From Cymbomonas tetramitiformis (Eukaryota > Chlorophyta > Pyramimonadophyceae > Pyramimonadales > Pyramimonadaceae), in assembly GCA_001247695.2 (NCBI GenBank), contig LGRX02012738.1, positions 78,425-142,424 of the forward strand: a DNA stretch of 64,000 bases, read 5' to 3'. How positions within the stretch are numbered: position 1 is the first letter of the stretch; each line of letters begins with the position of its first letter. The position numbers and the translations under genes were made by a program. A model generated the notes under the pieces. That model ran no database searches, was not told the origin of the DNA, and worked only from the letters and a program-made list of their open reading frames with translations. Positions 22,315-34,000 of the stretch are shown one piece after another.

Positions 22315-22822
22315 TGTCAGGGATATGACCGATGACATATGTGTCATACCATGTCATGGCATGTCATATCATATGTTATAATGACATACAGTCGTCGAGT
22401 ATTGTCAGTACGGTCGACTATGACATGTACAGTCATAATATCTGTCATCCACTCACCATGAGTGACATCTGTCATCGAGAGGCCGAGTACGGCATCCCGA
22501 TGATGAAGCAAGACAAGTTCTTGAAGAACAAACTATTCTGAGAGGACGCGTCTTCGCTTCAAGCATGAATTGAACAACATGCGGGTATCAACAGGCTAAT
22601 TCGACCAGCCGATACTGTTAGTTCACCCAATGTTCTCGGGTTCACAACCCGATGGTGGTAACGCTTATGAAGCGTGAGGACATTGAGGTATATGAGGAGC
22701 ATTGTGCTCAAGCAGATGATTCTGGACACCAGAGACTGCACTCATACCCACCAAATATTGATGCGCGTTGCTACAGTTCAATAGCAGCCGCATAGTCTGA
22801 AAGGTTGGATATCAACCTTGAC
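22315..22822 (+). repeat. 5' LTR of the Ty3 element
   Basis: 508 bp, TG...CA. Nearly identical to the 3' LTR apart from a shorter TGTCATG-rich stretch near its start and scattered changes. Confidence 0.9.
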
Positions 22823-25360
22823 AGTGGTTATTCTCCGTCCACGCGACGAACGAGGACATACAAGTGTGTGCAGCAGTAGATATATTGTATATAGATTGTA
22901 TACTGTGTGTGTGACAGGTTCGCGCATACATACCGGCGACAGCGCTCGCACATATACGATCATCTACAAGCGAATAATAGCATTCGTTGCAATATCGTCA
23001 GCAAACGGAGTGCGCGAGGAATCATCATCGCGAACGCATTCGCAGCTGATAGCATTCGCAGTAACATCGTCAGCAAATAATCAGCGACAAGGTGTGCGCA
23101 CTGCGTACGGATCGCACATACATGCTGTCACCATTTCGCAGGGTTGGTACGATATGCGACATACGGACGCGCGAACGAAAAATCATCATCAGTATGTGTG
23201 ATTCGCATCAGCTTCGGCAGGACGCACGGAGTTTCGTTATACGCGCGATGGCATTCGTACCATGCGACATACACCGGCGACAGCGATGTTCGCTATCCGC
23301 ACTAATCGTTCAGTGCAGCGCACGCACATGATAATTTCGTTATTTGCAGATGATTTGCAAAAATCTCATCGACGCGCACATACGATGATTTAGCTCGTCA
23401 GGCGATGCGCACCTGCTATGATTTCATCATGTGCAGGGGACGCGCGATAGAGGGCGCATAATCCGTGATGCATCTACATGCAGCGCGTCATACAATATGT
23501 GTTGCGCGCGCACGCATGATCCATGATGCATCAACATGCAGCGCGTCATACAATATGTGTTACGCGCGCACATAGCATGCAAACATTATGTTCGTTAAAA
23601 TACTGGCAGATGTACATACAATATTTGCAGTCGGACGCACAATATAACATCAGATGAACATTGATGCTGCGCAGTCATATGTGTATTGTACCAACCAGCA
23701 GTATACACACATATGCTGTACAATAATAGTGTGCACTATCATTTCACACACTTACAGCATGCAGTATACACCATGCAGCACAATTCCACTATTATAACAT
23801 ATGTTGACAGTAAGTGATAAGTTAATACACTTATATCACTGACCACAAGTCATCATTATTAACACACACTACAACTTGCCATATTATACTGCGACATGTG
23901 CACCATTCACACTGTTATAATTATCAGTTTGATCACAAATGTTTGGCATACATGCACACATATGCATATCCAACTTGATCACGATAACAGTTGGCATACA
24001 TATGCATATATTAACAGTGTATCATGGAAGTATTGCAAGATTAAAAAGTAAGGACTTATCTTAAAATCACCATGTAGTTCTGTCGATCGATTTGGTGACT
24101 GTCTGTCCGCGCCTAACCGACCATAGGTTTGTACCCTATGGAACCGGGGGTTGATCAAGCAATACAACTATGTTACACTGTAAATATGCACATCTTACAC
24201 ACATACCAGATGTTGCATCAATATATCATATAGCATACCTGCTGTGCAAGTATAGGCTATAAATGAATCCACTTGGTATAAGGTGCCAATCTTGGTCATA
24301 AAGACAGTAATTAGCTCAGTATTTCCTGACGTAGGATTTGGGATGGAATATTGTTCTACTGTCGATCAAAGATGGAATACTCACCGGAGCCATTTGTGAA
24401 ATATATCAATCAACTCGTCATTCATCATGATGAGATATGCAGGATTACAACTTACTAACCAAATTGATATGCATCATGCTAGCCACATGCTGTCCAGTGG
24501 TATACAGATTATCTGGTATGATAAATTAATTTGCTTAAGTGTACTAAATCAGCAAGTACCTGCACAATGTACAATCACTGACACTATATTGACATTCACT
24601 GATTCAGTAAGTGAAATGATCAACTATAATATCAACCACGTGTATGATAATGTAGATACCATCCAACAAACACATGTGCGTGTCGGATGTCAGTGATGGC
24701 GATAGATATGGTAAACAGGATAAAACCACATGTTGTAGGGCTGGATGGAGAATATCTCCAGACCCGAAGGCGTATACGGTGTTCATAATGCAACTGGTAA
24801 CTGGTGAACACTGTCCATACCTTTACTATCGCTGGAGCAACACCAACTTCTACATTGCATACTGACAATTGATACAGTTCTGATCAGTTCAAATGCATGT
24901 ATAACTCTCTCAGATCAGTAATCATATTGACAGCTGATAGAGGTTATTATAGACGCTGCCCTGATTCATTTATCAAGCTTTGTTCTAATTTACTTGGAAT
25001 CTGAAGATATCACTTTGATACTCTTTCAGTGCACCGCCATATGCCCGAGTAGATGATAGGTTACCGACAAGTTATCACTTAAGTGACTGCACTTAAAGTT
25101 GATACACCTATATATATACGTGGTATATCATTAGGGTTGGTCTATGTATCATGGGTGTCAATCAGCAAAACCCAATGTACCAAATATTGACCATACATAT
25201 ATCTTCACATATCAACATGAAAAATATCAAATTCCATTTCGTGTATTTAGGTGAGATATATTACAGAGGTGTAACAGCTGTATACATTATAGTATACACC
25301 TAGTGCTCACACACACTGACTTATATGTCAAAAAGTGGTGAAAATGGGTAAGAATCTCAC
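22823..25360. other. Non-coding interior of the Ty3 element where gag and RT should be
   Basis: AT-rich with CATATG and GCGCGC-containing direct repeats (a 62-bp spaced duplication at about 23,480-23,570). No frame resembles Gag, an aspartic protease or a YxDD reverse transcriptase on either strand. Confidence 0.6.
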
Positions 25361-25363
25361 ACG

Positions 25364-27641
25364 TATGGCAAGTCATCTCTTCGGTCATTCTTGGGCATGG
25401 TCGGCCAGTTTAGGAGATTTATACCAAAGTTCTCCAAGATTGCCGCGCCGCTCAATCGTCTCCTTAAGGATAATGCAGAGTTTGTCTGGGAATCTGAGCA
25501 GCAACAGGCATTTGATAATGTTAAAAGTGCCATCTGCCATGCTCCAGTATTACAGCTTCCAGATCAGAAACTGCCATCTATTATGGAGGTCGATGGATCA
25601 GGCACACACGTTGGCCAAGTAGTATTGCAGGATTAAGGAAAAGGTATGAAGCCATGTGGCTATCACAGCGTCACTCTTTCTGATACACAGAAACGCTGGC
25701 CTATTCCTGAGATCGAGCTATTTGCCATTGTGGAGGGCGTCCGGTTCTTTCGCCACATCTTGCTGGGAGCTCCAGGGACTATTGTTCGCTCAGATCATCA
25801 GCCACTGGTTTATTTCCAGTCCAAATCCACACTAAGCCCCAAACAGGCGAGGTGGTTGGATGAGCTCTCTGAGTACAACTTTCGAATAGAGCACATTTCT
25901 GGCGAGAAGAATAAGGTTGCAGATGCACTTACCCGTATTTCTACACTCTTTGAACTCACTGATTGTCTGCAACATATAGACGTCGGCGAGGTACATTCAA
26001 CAGACATTCCGTCTACAGATTCTACATTCGCATTGCTCTTATATCTGCATCATCAGGTCATCAGCTCCACGACATTATTATATCACAGTATGATCGTGAC
26101 ACATTTGCACAGACTATATTATCTAAGCTGGCATCATCAACATCATCACAGTCAGTCAGCAATTTCGAGCTCATTCAGGGATTGATCTATCGCAAGACCA
26201 TTTTTGGCAGACAGCTTTACATTCCACCTACTGCCAAAGTTCCTACAGATGACGGTGAGATCACACAGCTTCGCCACATTCTACTTCATGAGCGCCACTC
26301 AGCCACTATTTCTGGTCATGTAGGCAAAAATCGCATGCTTCATTTACTGCGTAGCCGATATTACTGGCCAGGAATGACGAAGGCAGCCATTCAGTACATC
26401 CGGGAGTGCCCCGTGTGTCAACGCCGGAAAACGAGGAGACACAAACCTTATGGTCAGTCACATATACGATATTGTGTGCCTAAGACAAAATGGCTTGATG
26501 TATCTCTTGACTGGATTACTGACCTGCCTATCACCACTAACGGGCACGACAGTATATTTGTGGTAATATGCCAATTCTCTCATCGCTGTCATCGCATTCC
26601 CTTCAAAATGACTTGGACTGCTCAGCATACTGCTTCAATATATATGCAGCATATCTTCAAGCTCCATGGTCTTCCGAGGAACATCATCTCAGATCGAGAC
26701 CCTAGATTTACTTCTTCATTCTGGCAAACACTGTGGAAATCTATTGGTACGAGATTGTCTATGACGTCTTCACACCATCCACAGTCGAATGCAAGCAATG
26801 AGAGAAGCCATGCCTTCATTGAGGACATCCTCAGGTATTTTTCATTTTTGTATGATGCATGACTCACCATCCTCTGGTTTATAACTGATTAGATAGTATT
26901 TTTCTCCTCAGGTGTTGTTGCAATGATACTTCAGCCAATTCGTGGGAGGACAAGTTGCCTCTGGTGGAGTTTGCAATTAACAACACGGTTTCTGCTACGA
27001 CTGGTTACACACCATTTTATCTCGACTCGATGGCGCAGCCACTTTCGCCTCATGATCTGGCAATCACTATTCCGCCAGAAGCTCCTGTTCCAATACAGAA
27101 TGCTATTCGAGATCATTTTGACCAGTACTCGGTTGTACATGCCAACGCGGTAGATAACATTTCCCGAGCAGCAGAGATAAACCGAGCCAGATTCAATAAA
27201 ACTCACATGCCCCGACAATTTGCAGTAGGGCAGAAAGTTCTTCTACGGACTGAGTTTATTCAATGGACTGGTTTGACAGAGGCAGGCAGACACTTTAAGC
27301 AGCCATACATTGGGCCGTTTATCATATCTAAAGTGCTCAGCCATGGACGTGCTTATGAGTTAGATTTCGGGGATCTCGACATTCGTATCCATCCGGTTCA
27401 GCCTGTATCCAGAATAGAGCTGTACAATGACTCAATCCAAGCACCTTTGCCTCTGCCACAGATGATCACCGAAGAAGGGCAACCACTGTTTGAGATATCA
27501 CATATACTCTCAGATAAGATCACTAGAGGTGTCAAGTACTATTTAGTGCGATATGCAGGCTATGGCCCTGAGCATGACACCTGGGTCAAAGCCACAGAGC
27601 TGACCGATGCAGCAGACATGATAGCTGCCTATGAAGGCTAA
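25364..27641 (+). pseudogene. Ty3 pol remnant: RT thumb, RNase H, integrase and chromodomain
   Basis: Begins abruptly with SSLRSFLGMVGQFRRFIP, the conserved RT thumb start. Next comes RNase H (EIELFAIVEGVRFFRH, SDHQPL, then KVADALTRI). An in-frame TAA lies at 25634-25636. A shift of frame near 26,040-26,060 leads to integrase with an H-H-C-C zinc finger (HERHSATISGHVG..CPVCQ) and the DDE core (LDWITDLP, ISDRDPRF, ASNERSH). An intron-like GTATTT...CTCAG segment at 26835-26911 separates it from PLVEFAINN and the rest. The C-terminus is a chromodomain (YYLVRYAGYGPEHDTWV). The element is disabled by the stop and the frameshift. Confidence 0.88.
26835..26911 (+). other. 77-bp intron-like segment inside the integrase frame
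   Basis: It starts GTATTTTTC and ends TTTTTCTCCTCAG. Both neighbouring halves belong to one integrase, and removing the segment joins EDILR to CCCNDTS and then to the conserved LVEFAINN in frame (AG|G codon). Read through, it contains stops. Confidence 0.75.
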
Positions 27642-28275
27642 CATTATATTAAGCCTATTGCCCTTACTTCTTGTAATATACTTCGTATACTAATACATGT
27701 CGATCATCTATATACCTTGCTCTTAATGTTCTGTCATTATGTTGCATAAGAAGCAGGAAATTGATCCTTCCTTGCTAAGGTGTAGTGAGCCTTGTACCAC
27801 ATCATACCCTTGCACAGATACGCATATATGCGGGTACCATATCTGTGGATAAATAAAAACTGCTATGCTACCTTTGCCAGACCGTGGTTTGTCATTCGGA
27901 TCTTATGGCCAGTAATCCGCAGCTACCGGATACTGAGGTGGACGGAGTTGTGATCCTGAGTTATGATTGACATACATGACTAAACGAATTTCACATTAGT
28001 ACGTTGTCGAATCCACTCTATGAAATGTTCGTCAGAGCGCGCGTACCGGACCGAAAAATAAAAGGAGAACTGGGGCAGATCGGGTGAGGATTTAAAGTGG
28101 ACTCATAAAGCCCCTCCGATATCTCGTTAAGCAGGGCCCACTCCGTTTGCATTAAACCAAGCCCCAAAAACGGGCTCTCCATAGTATTCCTGTGAACTTC
28201 GGGGAAGTAAGCTCTCTGAAGGGAGGAAGAGGTGGATGCATTATATAAAGCCGTAAAAACGTATTCGTTTTTAAT

Positions 28276-28412
28276 TCGTCACTCTGAAATACGATACGAA
28301 CGGCAGCGCAATATCTATCCGTAACGTAAACCTCGGAAGATACCTTGAAACGTCACTCTGAAATACGATACGCAATTCATGGATACTTGAAACGTCACTC
28401 TGAAATACGATA
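28276..28412. repeat. Short direct repeats in the Ty3 3' untranslated region
   Basis: CGTCACTCTGAAATACGATA occurs three times, the last two followed by CGCAATTCATGG. The region 27,642-28,630 between chromodomain and 3' LTR has no open frame. It also contains TTTAAAGTGGACTCA twice. Confidence 0.8.
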
Positions 28413-28630
28413 CGCAATTCATGGGGGCTACATCCTAAGAACTGTAAGGCTAAATGCCTAAGGTGAGGGTTTAAAGTGGACTCAGTCCCCCCAATATCCT
28501 AAAAACACCTTGAGGGACGCCTCATCGGTGTAAGAAGACTGGTACCAGCTCAACAACAAAGACATCAAAGACATATACAAAGGTATGCACCCTATATTGT
28601 GAGGTCACAACTCTTCTAAGAGGGGAGATC

Positions 28631-29209
28631 TGTCAGGGATATGACCGATGCCATATGTGTCATACATGGCATGCGTGTCATACATGTCATGCATGTCATA
28701 CATGTCATGTCATGTCATGTCATGTCATGCCATGCCATATCATGTCATGTCATATGTTATAATGACATACAGTCGTCGAGTATTGTCAGTACGGTCGACT
28801 ATGACATGTACAGTCATAATATCTGTCATCCACTCACCATGAGTGACATCTGTCATCGAGAGGCCGAGTACGGCATCCCGATGATGAAGCAAGACAAGTT
28901 CTTGAAGAACAAACTATTCTGAGAGGACGCGTCTTCGCTTCAAGCATGAATTGAACAACATGCGGGTATCAACAGGCTAATTCGACCAGCCGATACTGTT
29001 AGTTCACCCAATGTTCTCGGGTTCACAACCCGATGGTGGTAACGCTTATGAAGCGTGAGGACATTGAGGTATATGAGAAGCATTGTGCGGCTCAAGCAGA
29101 TGATTCTGGACACCAGAGACTGCACTCATACCCCACCAATATTTGTTGCGCGTTGCTACAGTTCAATAGCAGCCGCATAGTCTGAAAGGTTGTAATATCA
29201 ACCTTGACA
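28631..29209 (+). repeat. 3' LTR of the Ty3 element
   Basis: 579 bp. Longer than the 5' LTR because of an expanded TGTCATGCATGTCATAC microsatellite near 28,660-28,750. Followed by the ACTAT duplication. Confidence 0.9.
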
Positions 29210-29214
29210 ACTAT

Positions 29215-30196
29215 ATATGCAGCAACGAGTATCATTGTAGCCAATTTCATATGAAACACCAACGATTTTGGAACGGAAATTGTAAGGTGATTTTGGAATT
29301 CAAACGATCCGATGCCCCCAGCAAAAATCCATAATTATCATGTGGACATTTATTTAACTATCGTCACGTTTGTTGCAGCAGGCGCACCCGATGCCTGCAC
29401 CGTGTGCGTTGACGTTGTGCTCGTGGCCACATTGAAAAACGGCACATCAAAAGCAAATCAAGAGAAGCCCATCATTTCTAAATTCATCTTATTAAGAAAT
29501 TGTGCGCCTTCCACCTTGTATACCTGGGGCAGAAATAGGATTGACGGATCGGATATTTTTTCGATGTTTCGTATTCGTCTCTATGTGTAGGAACTACGGT
29601 AATTATATAGACTCGCTGGTTGCTCTACTGGTGTTTATTGGACCATGCAGCAGCCTGCTGCAATGTCATCTTCGTGAGCGCATGTTAGGTGGGGGGCGGC
29701 GGTGTGAGGACCGAGTGAATATATCGTAAATAATACTGCTGTTTCCAAACGTACTCGAATGCATCTCCAAAGCACGTGGTACATTATAAAGCTCGCGTTA
29801 ATGCGTAAGGTGCTGCAAGATCATTGAACATGTCGAGACGATTCGAAGCTGGTGTGATTTGATAGTGCCAATGCAGCTTAAAATGAATTTCCCCCAAAAC
29901 TGTACGTAAATCAATGTTGTGAAAATGTCGCCAAGGTACACGAAATCTCCTTGATCAGTTCAAACCAGGTAGGCTGATATATATCCCGTATCTACTTTAT
30001 TGATTTTAATCGCCAAAATAAGCATCAAGATAGTATTTAGTGAAGGAGGTTGGCCCGCCGAAAGTAATTCTTTAATTGATTTAGGGTTCACTGTTGTTGG
30101 TGCAACCCCAAGCTTCACACGGAAGCTTAGCAGAAGGGAGGCGTGTTCGTTGTTGACGCCTCTCATCGAGTAGTGTCCGACGCTTCTTGGCCATGT
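29215..30196. other. Intergenic sequence right of the Ty3 element
   Basis: AT-rich. Only short open frames with no recognisable motif. Confidence 0.4.
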
Positions 30197-30590
30197 GATC
30201 ACTTCCACGACTCAGATATACTAAGGGTTATAATGACAAACTTCCAGCTTTTGCATATCGCGCGGCTTTCGGCTGGGATCGGTGCGCACCTTTCATATTT
30301 GATTTTGGGAACTACAAAAAAAGTGGAGAGGCCAGAGATGGCCCGGGAATCGCTACTTATAACACAATCATTTTCGCGGAAAAGTTGGGAAATCACAAAA
30401 ATACGCCATTTCAACGCTGAAAGCCCCAATTTCAGTTCTGTAGCATTTAACGGGCATGAAGGCACATAAAATACCGATTCTCTATCATCCAAAATACCAG
30501 AAAATTGTAATGAACCGTTGGCATGCTTAAAATGGCCCACTAAATTTTTGGTTCGTTTCAGCATATTTGAGTCGTGGAAGTGGTCATATA
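30197..30590. mobile_element. Possible MITE-like element with short imperfect inverted ends
   Basis: GATCACTTCCACGACTCAGA on the left is matched by the inverted GACCACTTCCACGACTCAAA on the right, ~395 bp apart, with about 27 bp of imperfect terminal inverted repeat. No convincing target duplication was seen. A 167-codon minus-strand open frame crosses it, but it resembles no family I know. Confidence 0.3.
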
Positions 30591-31010
30591 CCCCCGCGCG
30601 TGGTTGTGCCACACGTATTCGACATTGGCACCCTGTCGGAATTAATTTACAGATGATACATAGTACCCGCACTCCCTCGTCTCGAGAGTCACAGTCAGCC
30701 ATCTCCGCCTAGCGTGAGAGTGACGAGTTTCGCAGTCGTCTCGAGTATTTTTTACTTTGTTTATTTTCACGCACTACAAAGGAATGACAAGGCTTGTGGA
30801 TTTTATACTATATTGTTGTTTGAATTTGTTGTAATGACGTGCGTGGGACATTATCGAAAGAGATCTCTTCGTTTGTTTTGGGCCGCCTATGAGGTGGGAA
30901 TTGTTTAATTTTAAATTTCGTTTAGGTTTAGACACACGATTTTTGGCCCAATGATCATTTAAATAAAATTCAACAAAGTAAACATGCTATATCCGAATTA
31001 GCAGCATGCA
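30591..31010. other. 3' flank of the TPR gene
   Basis: AT-rich, no gene recognised. Confidence 0.4.
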
Positions 31011-34000
31011 TCATGATCTGCTAGCCGGACGGAGCGCAAGGAAGTCCTCAAGAACGCTCCCCAACTTTGGCTTCCATTTTCGCTCTCCATACACCCAACG
31101 CCTGCATTCACATCGCCACGTGACTGATGTCATGGCATCTCATGCACGCATGCCAAAAATATTAAATGGCTCCACCAGCGAATGAGCCTTCAACTGAACC
31201 AGAAATGACACCGCCTGAGCCTTCAACCAAGGGTCACCACACACACAGAAACGTAAAGCTCGAGCCTCAGAGACTTCAATTTCCATCATAATTGGAAGCC
31301 CTTAGCTATCCCTGAAAAACAATAATGCATTGTTGGGAGGAGGACATGCTTGTAGGAACATTGAATACTTAGCATATTTCATCATGATTCTGATATTTCT
31401 GACTCTATGACTCCAAAAATGAATCTGGGGCCAGGCCAGTGAATGCCGGCCCATCTGCTACAACTACAAGCTGCTCTGTCTTTTTATTGTGAGTGATAAT
31501 TCAATATCAAAGTTTAAAGTAAGCGGCGATTCTAGAAAGTAGTTTATCGTTTAGCTGGCACACAATCGATACATCATTTCAGTATTTAGTTTAGAAGCTC
31601 AAGCTGGAGAAGTGCAACATGATACATCTTCAATCAGATGGCCGATGCCTCGACAGAGATGCCGAGTATCAAACGAAAGAATTGCCATGCACAATGGTCC
31701 ACACCCAGGGCCACGCAGGTGCCAACTTTCAACGTTTCTGCGTGTTCCAGGAGACAAGGGGCAGGGCATGCATCATGCCGGGTCTCGCACCTGTCATGGT
31801 ACTTGAAGCACGTGGAGTCCTCGATCGCGCATGCCTCTGCCCACATATTCTCTGCTTTCTCGTAATCATCGGAGCTCCAGTAGATCATTGCTAGAGCCAC
31901 TCTGAAGACACATCACTCGATCTGAGCCCTCCGCCTTGTTGCCATTGGACCTTGCTGGTTCTCACAGATAGTAGAGACTTCACAGGACGCGGCAACAGAA
32001 CTTGATGCCAATGGAAAGCAAACGTGCAAATCAGCCTTCCTTGATTGGCAGCCCTTTCTGGTGTGCGTTCCTGGGGTCTTGGAGACATATCATTAAACAT
32101 CAAGCATGTTGCATTGCTGGCACGGCTGTTGACATGTCTCCTCGTGACTTCCCTGCTTGCTGCCGTTTTGGGCAAGGGCACGGATGTCAACTTTTTGTCA
32201 ACCTACGACACAGCACACTACGAGGAGTGCATTCTGCGGCTGCTCGAGTTCCGCCAGACCTCCCGGCCTTTCATCATGTCGGTGACCCGGCGACCTTGTT
32301 AGGTTATGACCTGGTGGGAAAGTATCATATAATAATTGGCATACTCTATGGTGCAGCAGGAATACATACTGAGCGGCATGGGGCCCGCCGACAAAAGCCA
32401 GCCCACCATCAACCCAGAGGATGTGAGAAGCACTCGGGAACTTTACAGCTGCACTCAATGGCAGATGATTCTACCCAACCTGGGGGATGTTTTCTGCCCG
32501 TTTGCAGGGGCCGCACGGGGAATGTTTAATCGGAAGCCTCATTCAGGTCAGGGGAGATAGTTAGGCAAGAGACTGGTGGGAGGGGAGGAAGTGAGTGCAA
32601 GATACTACCAACGCACACCCGTCGCAAACCAAATGCAATGCCGTAAGCATAGATGGATGTCCTCCATCCCCAAACACACGGAACAGCATGAGGTCCGCCA
32701 ACAAAAGCCAGCCCACCATCCCAGTGGATGTGAGAAGCATTCAAGAACAGGGTGGGGCTGTGCCACCACCGACACGCACCCCTCTACACAAATGCAAAGC
32801 AACATGGATGTATGTATGTATGTATGTATGTATGTACCAATCACTGCCAAACGCGCGAGACTGCACAACGTTCACACAACTCTGCATGCTGAATCCCAGG
32901 TATCGGAGTAAGCGATTCCTGCAGGCATGCCCCCCGGAGGCTTCACAATCGATGAATGGATGGAACCTGTTCGTCGATGCAAACCAATGGACGGACAATG
33001 GAGGATGCACGGAAGCATACACCAGAAGCAGGCACCGAGCCGCTCCCCGCAGGGAAAATGGCAGTAATGCAACCGCACCATCATAGTAGTACAGGCGGCA
33101 GTAGCCACAAGCATCACAACGCGTTACGGTGGGCGCCAATTGCTATGTACGGGGATAAAAATTCGTCACCAACAAGAAGAAACGCGGGCGGCACTTGGTG
33201 CACCGCAGTGTGCAGACCGTTCTGCGACCATAGAATCCTATGGCGGGTTGACGCGCTGCGAGTTCAAGTCGGAGCGGCGAGTTGCGCGCCATGAAAAGCG
33301 ACTCTCCGGGTGCGAGGAAAGGATAAGGACGCCCACCTCAGATCAGAGCTGTACCGCTGTCTCACAGACTTTTCTGATCGTCACGCTCGAAGAGCCACAC
33401 CACATATTTTACTCGATGAGCACGCTGTGAGGGAGCAATTTGATGTGCGTGGTGTGAGGGGCCAAATTGATGTGCGATGCGTGGTGTGAGGGCCAAATGT
33501 GCATGAGGTGAGGGGCCAAATGATGCATGATGTGAGGGTCATGACATGCATGATGTGATAGGCCGGTTTGATGTGCATGATGTGAGGGGTTGATGGTGTG
33601 TTGTGAGGGCCAATGATGTGCTTGATGTGAGGGACAATTTCATATTTTATGAGGGGATGTGAGGGGCCAAATTGATGTGCTTGATGTGAGGGAGCAATTT
33701 GCACGAGCGCGGACGGGGAGGACAGGGAAAAGCAAATATGAGCGGGGAGGACACAGTGTAACGAGCAGGCGAGGATCACTGGCAGACAGGACACCGCGCG
33801 AGGAACGAGCTTTCTGGGAAACAGCTTGCTGGTAGGACAGCTGCTGACCAATAATTGCACGGGCGCGTGTAACTTGCCCAGCTTCATAAGCGCTCAACCC
33901 TTCCTGTACACACCTCGCTCCACCAGACGCCGACATATTCATGCTCCATCCTGCATACATGCAACCTCGCTTGCAAAGTGTGGAGTCAAGCATGGAGTCG

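Larger units (their letters stand above)
22315..29209 (+). mobile_element. Ty3-type chromovirus LTR retrotransposon, internally deleted
   Basis: Both LTRs begin TGTCAGGGATATGACCGATG and end CCTTGACA. The insertion is flanked by a perfect 5-bp duplication, ACTAT, at 22310-22314 and 29210-29214. A purine tract AAGAGGGGAGA precedes the 3' LTR. The order RNase H, integrase, chromodomain is that of Ty3 chromoviruses. Gag, protease and the reverse transcriptase palm are missing: 22,823-25,360 is AT-rich non-coding DNA. The copy cannot move on its own. Confidence 0.9.

Noticed and set aside
30199..30702. 167-codon minus-strand frame
   Set aside because: No recognisable motif; it crosses the candidate MITE ends, so coding is doubtful.
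32045..32302. Plus-strand frame with a hydrophobic leader (LLTCLLVTSLLAAVLG)
   Set aside because: Lies within the introns and exons of the minus-strand TPR gene; no family match, start or splice support.
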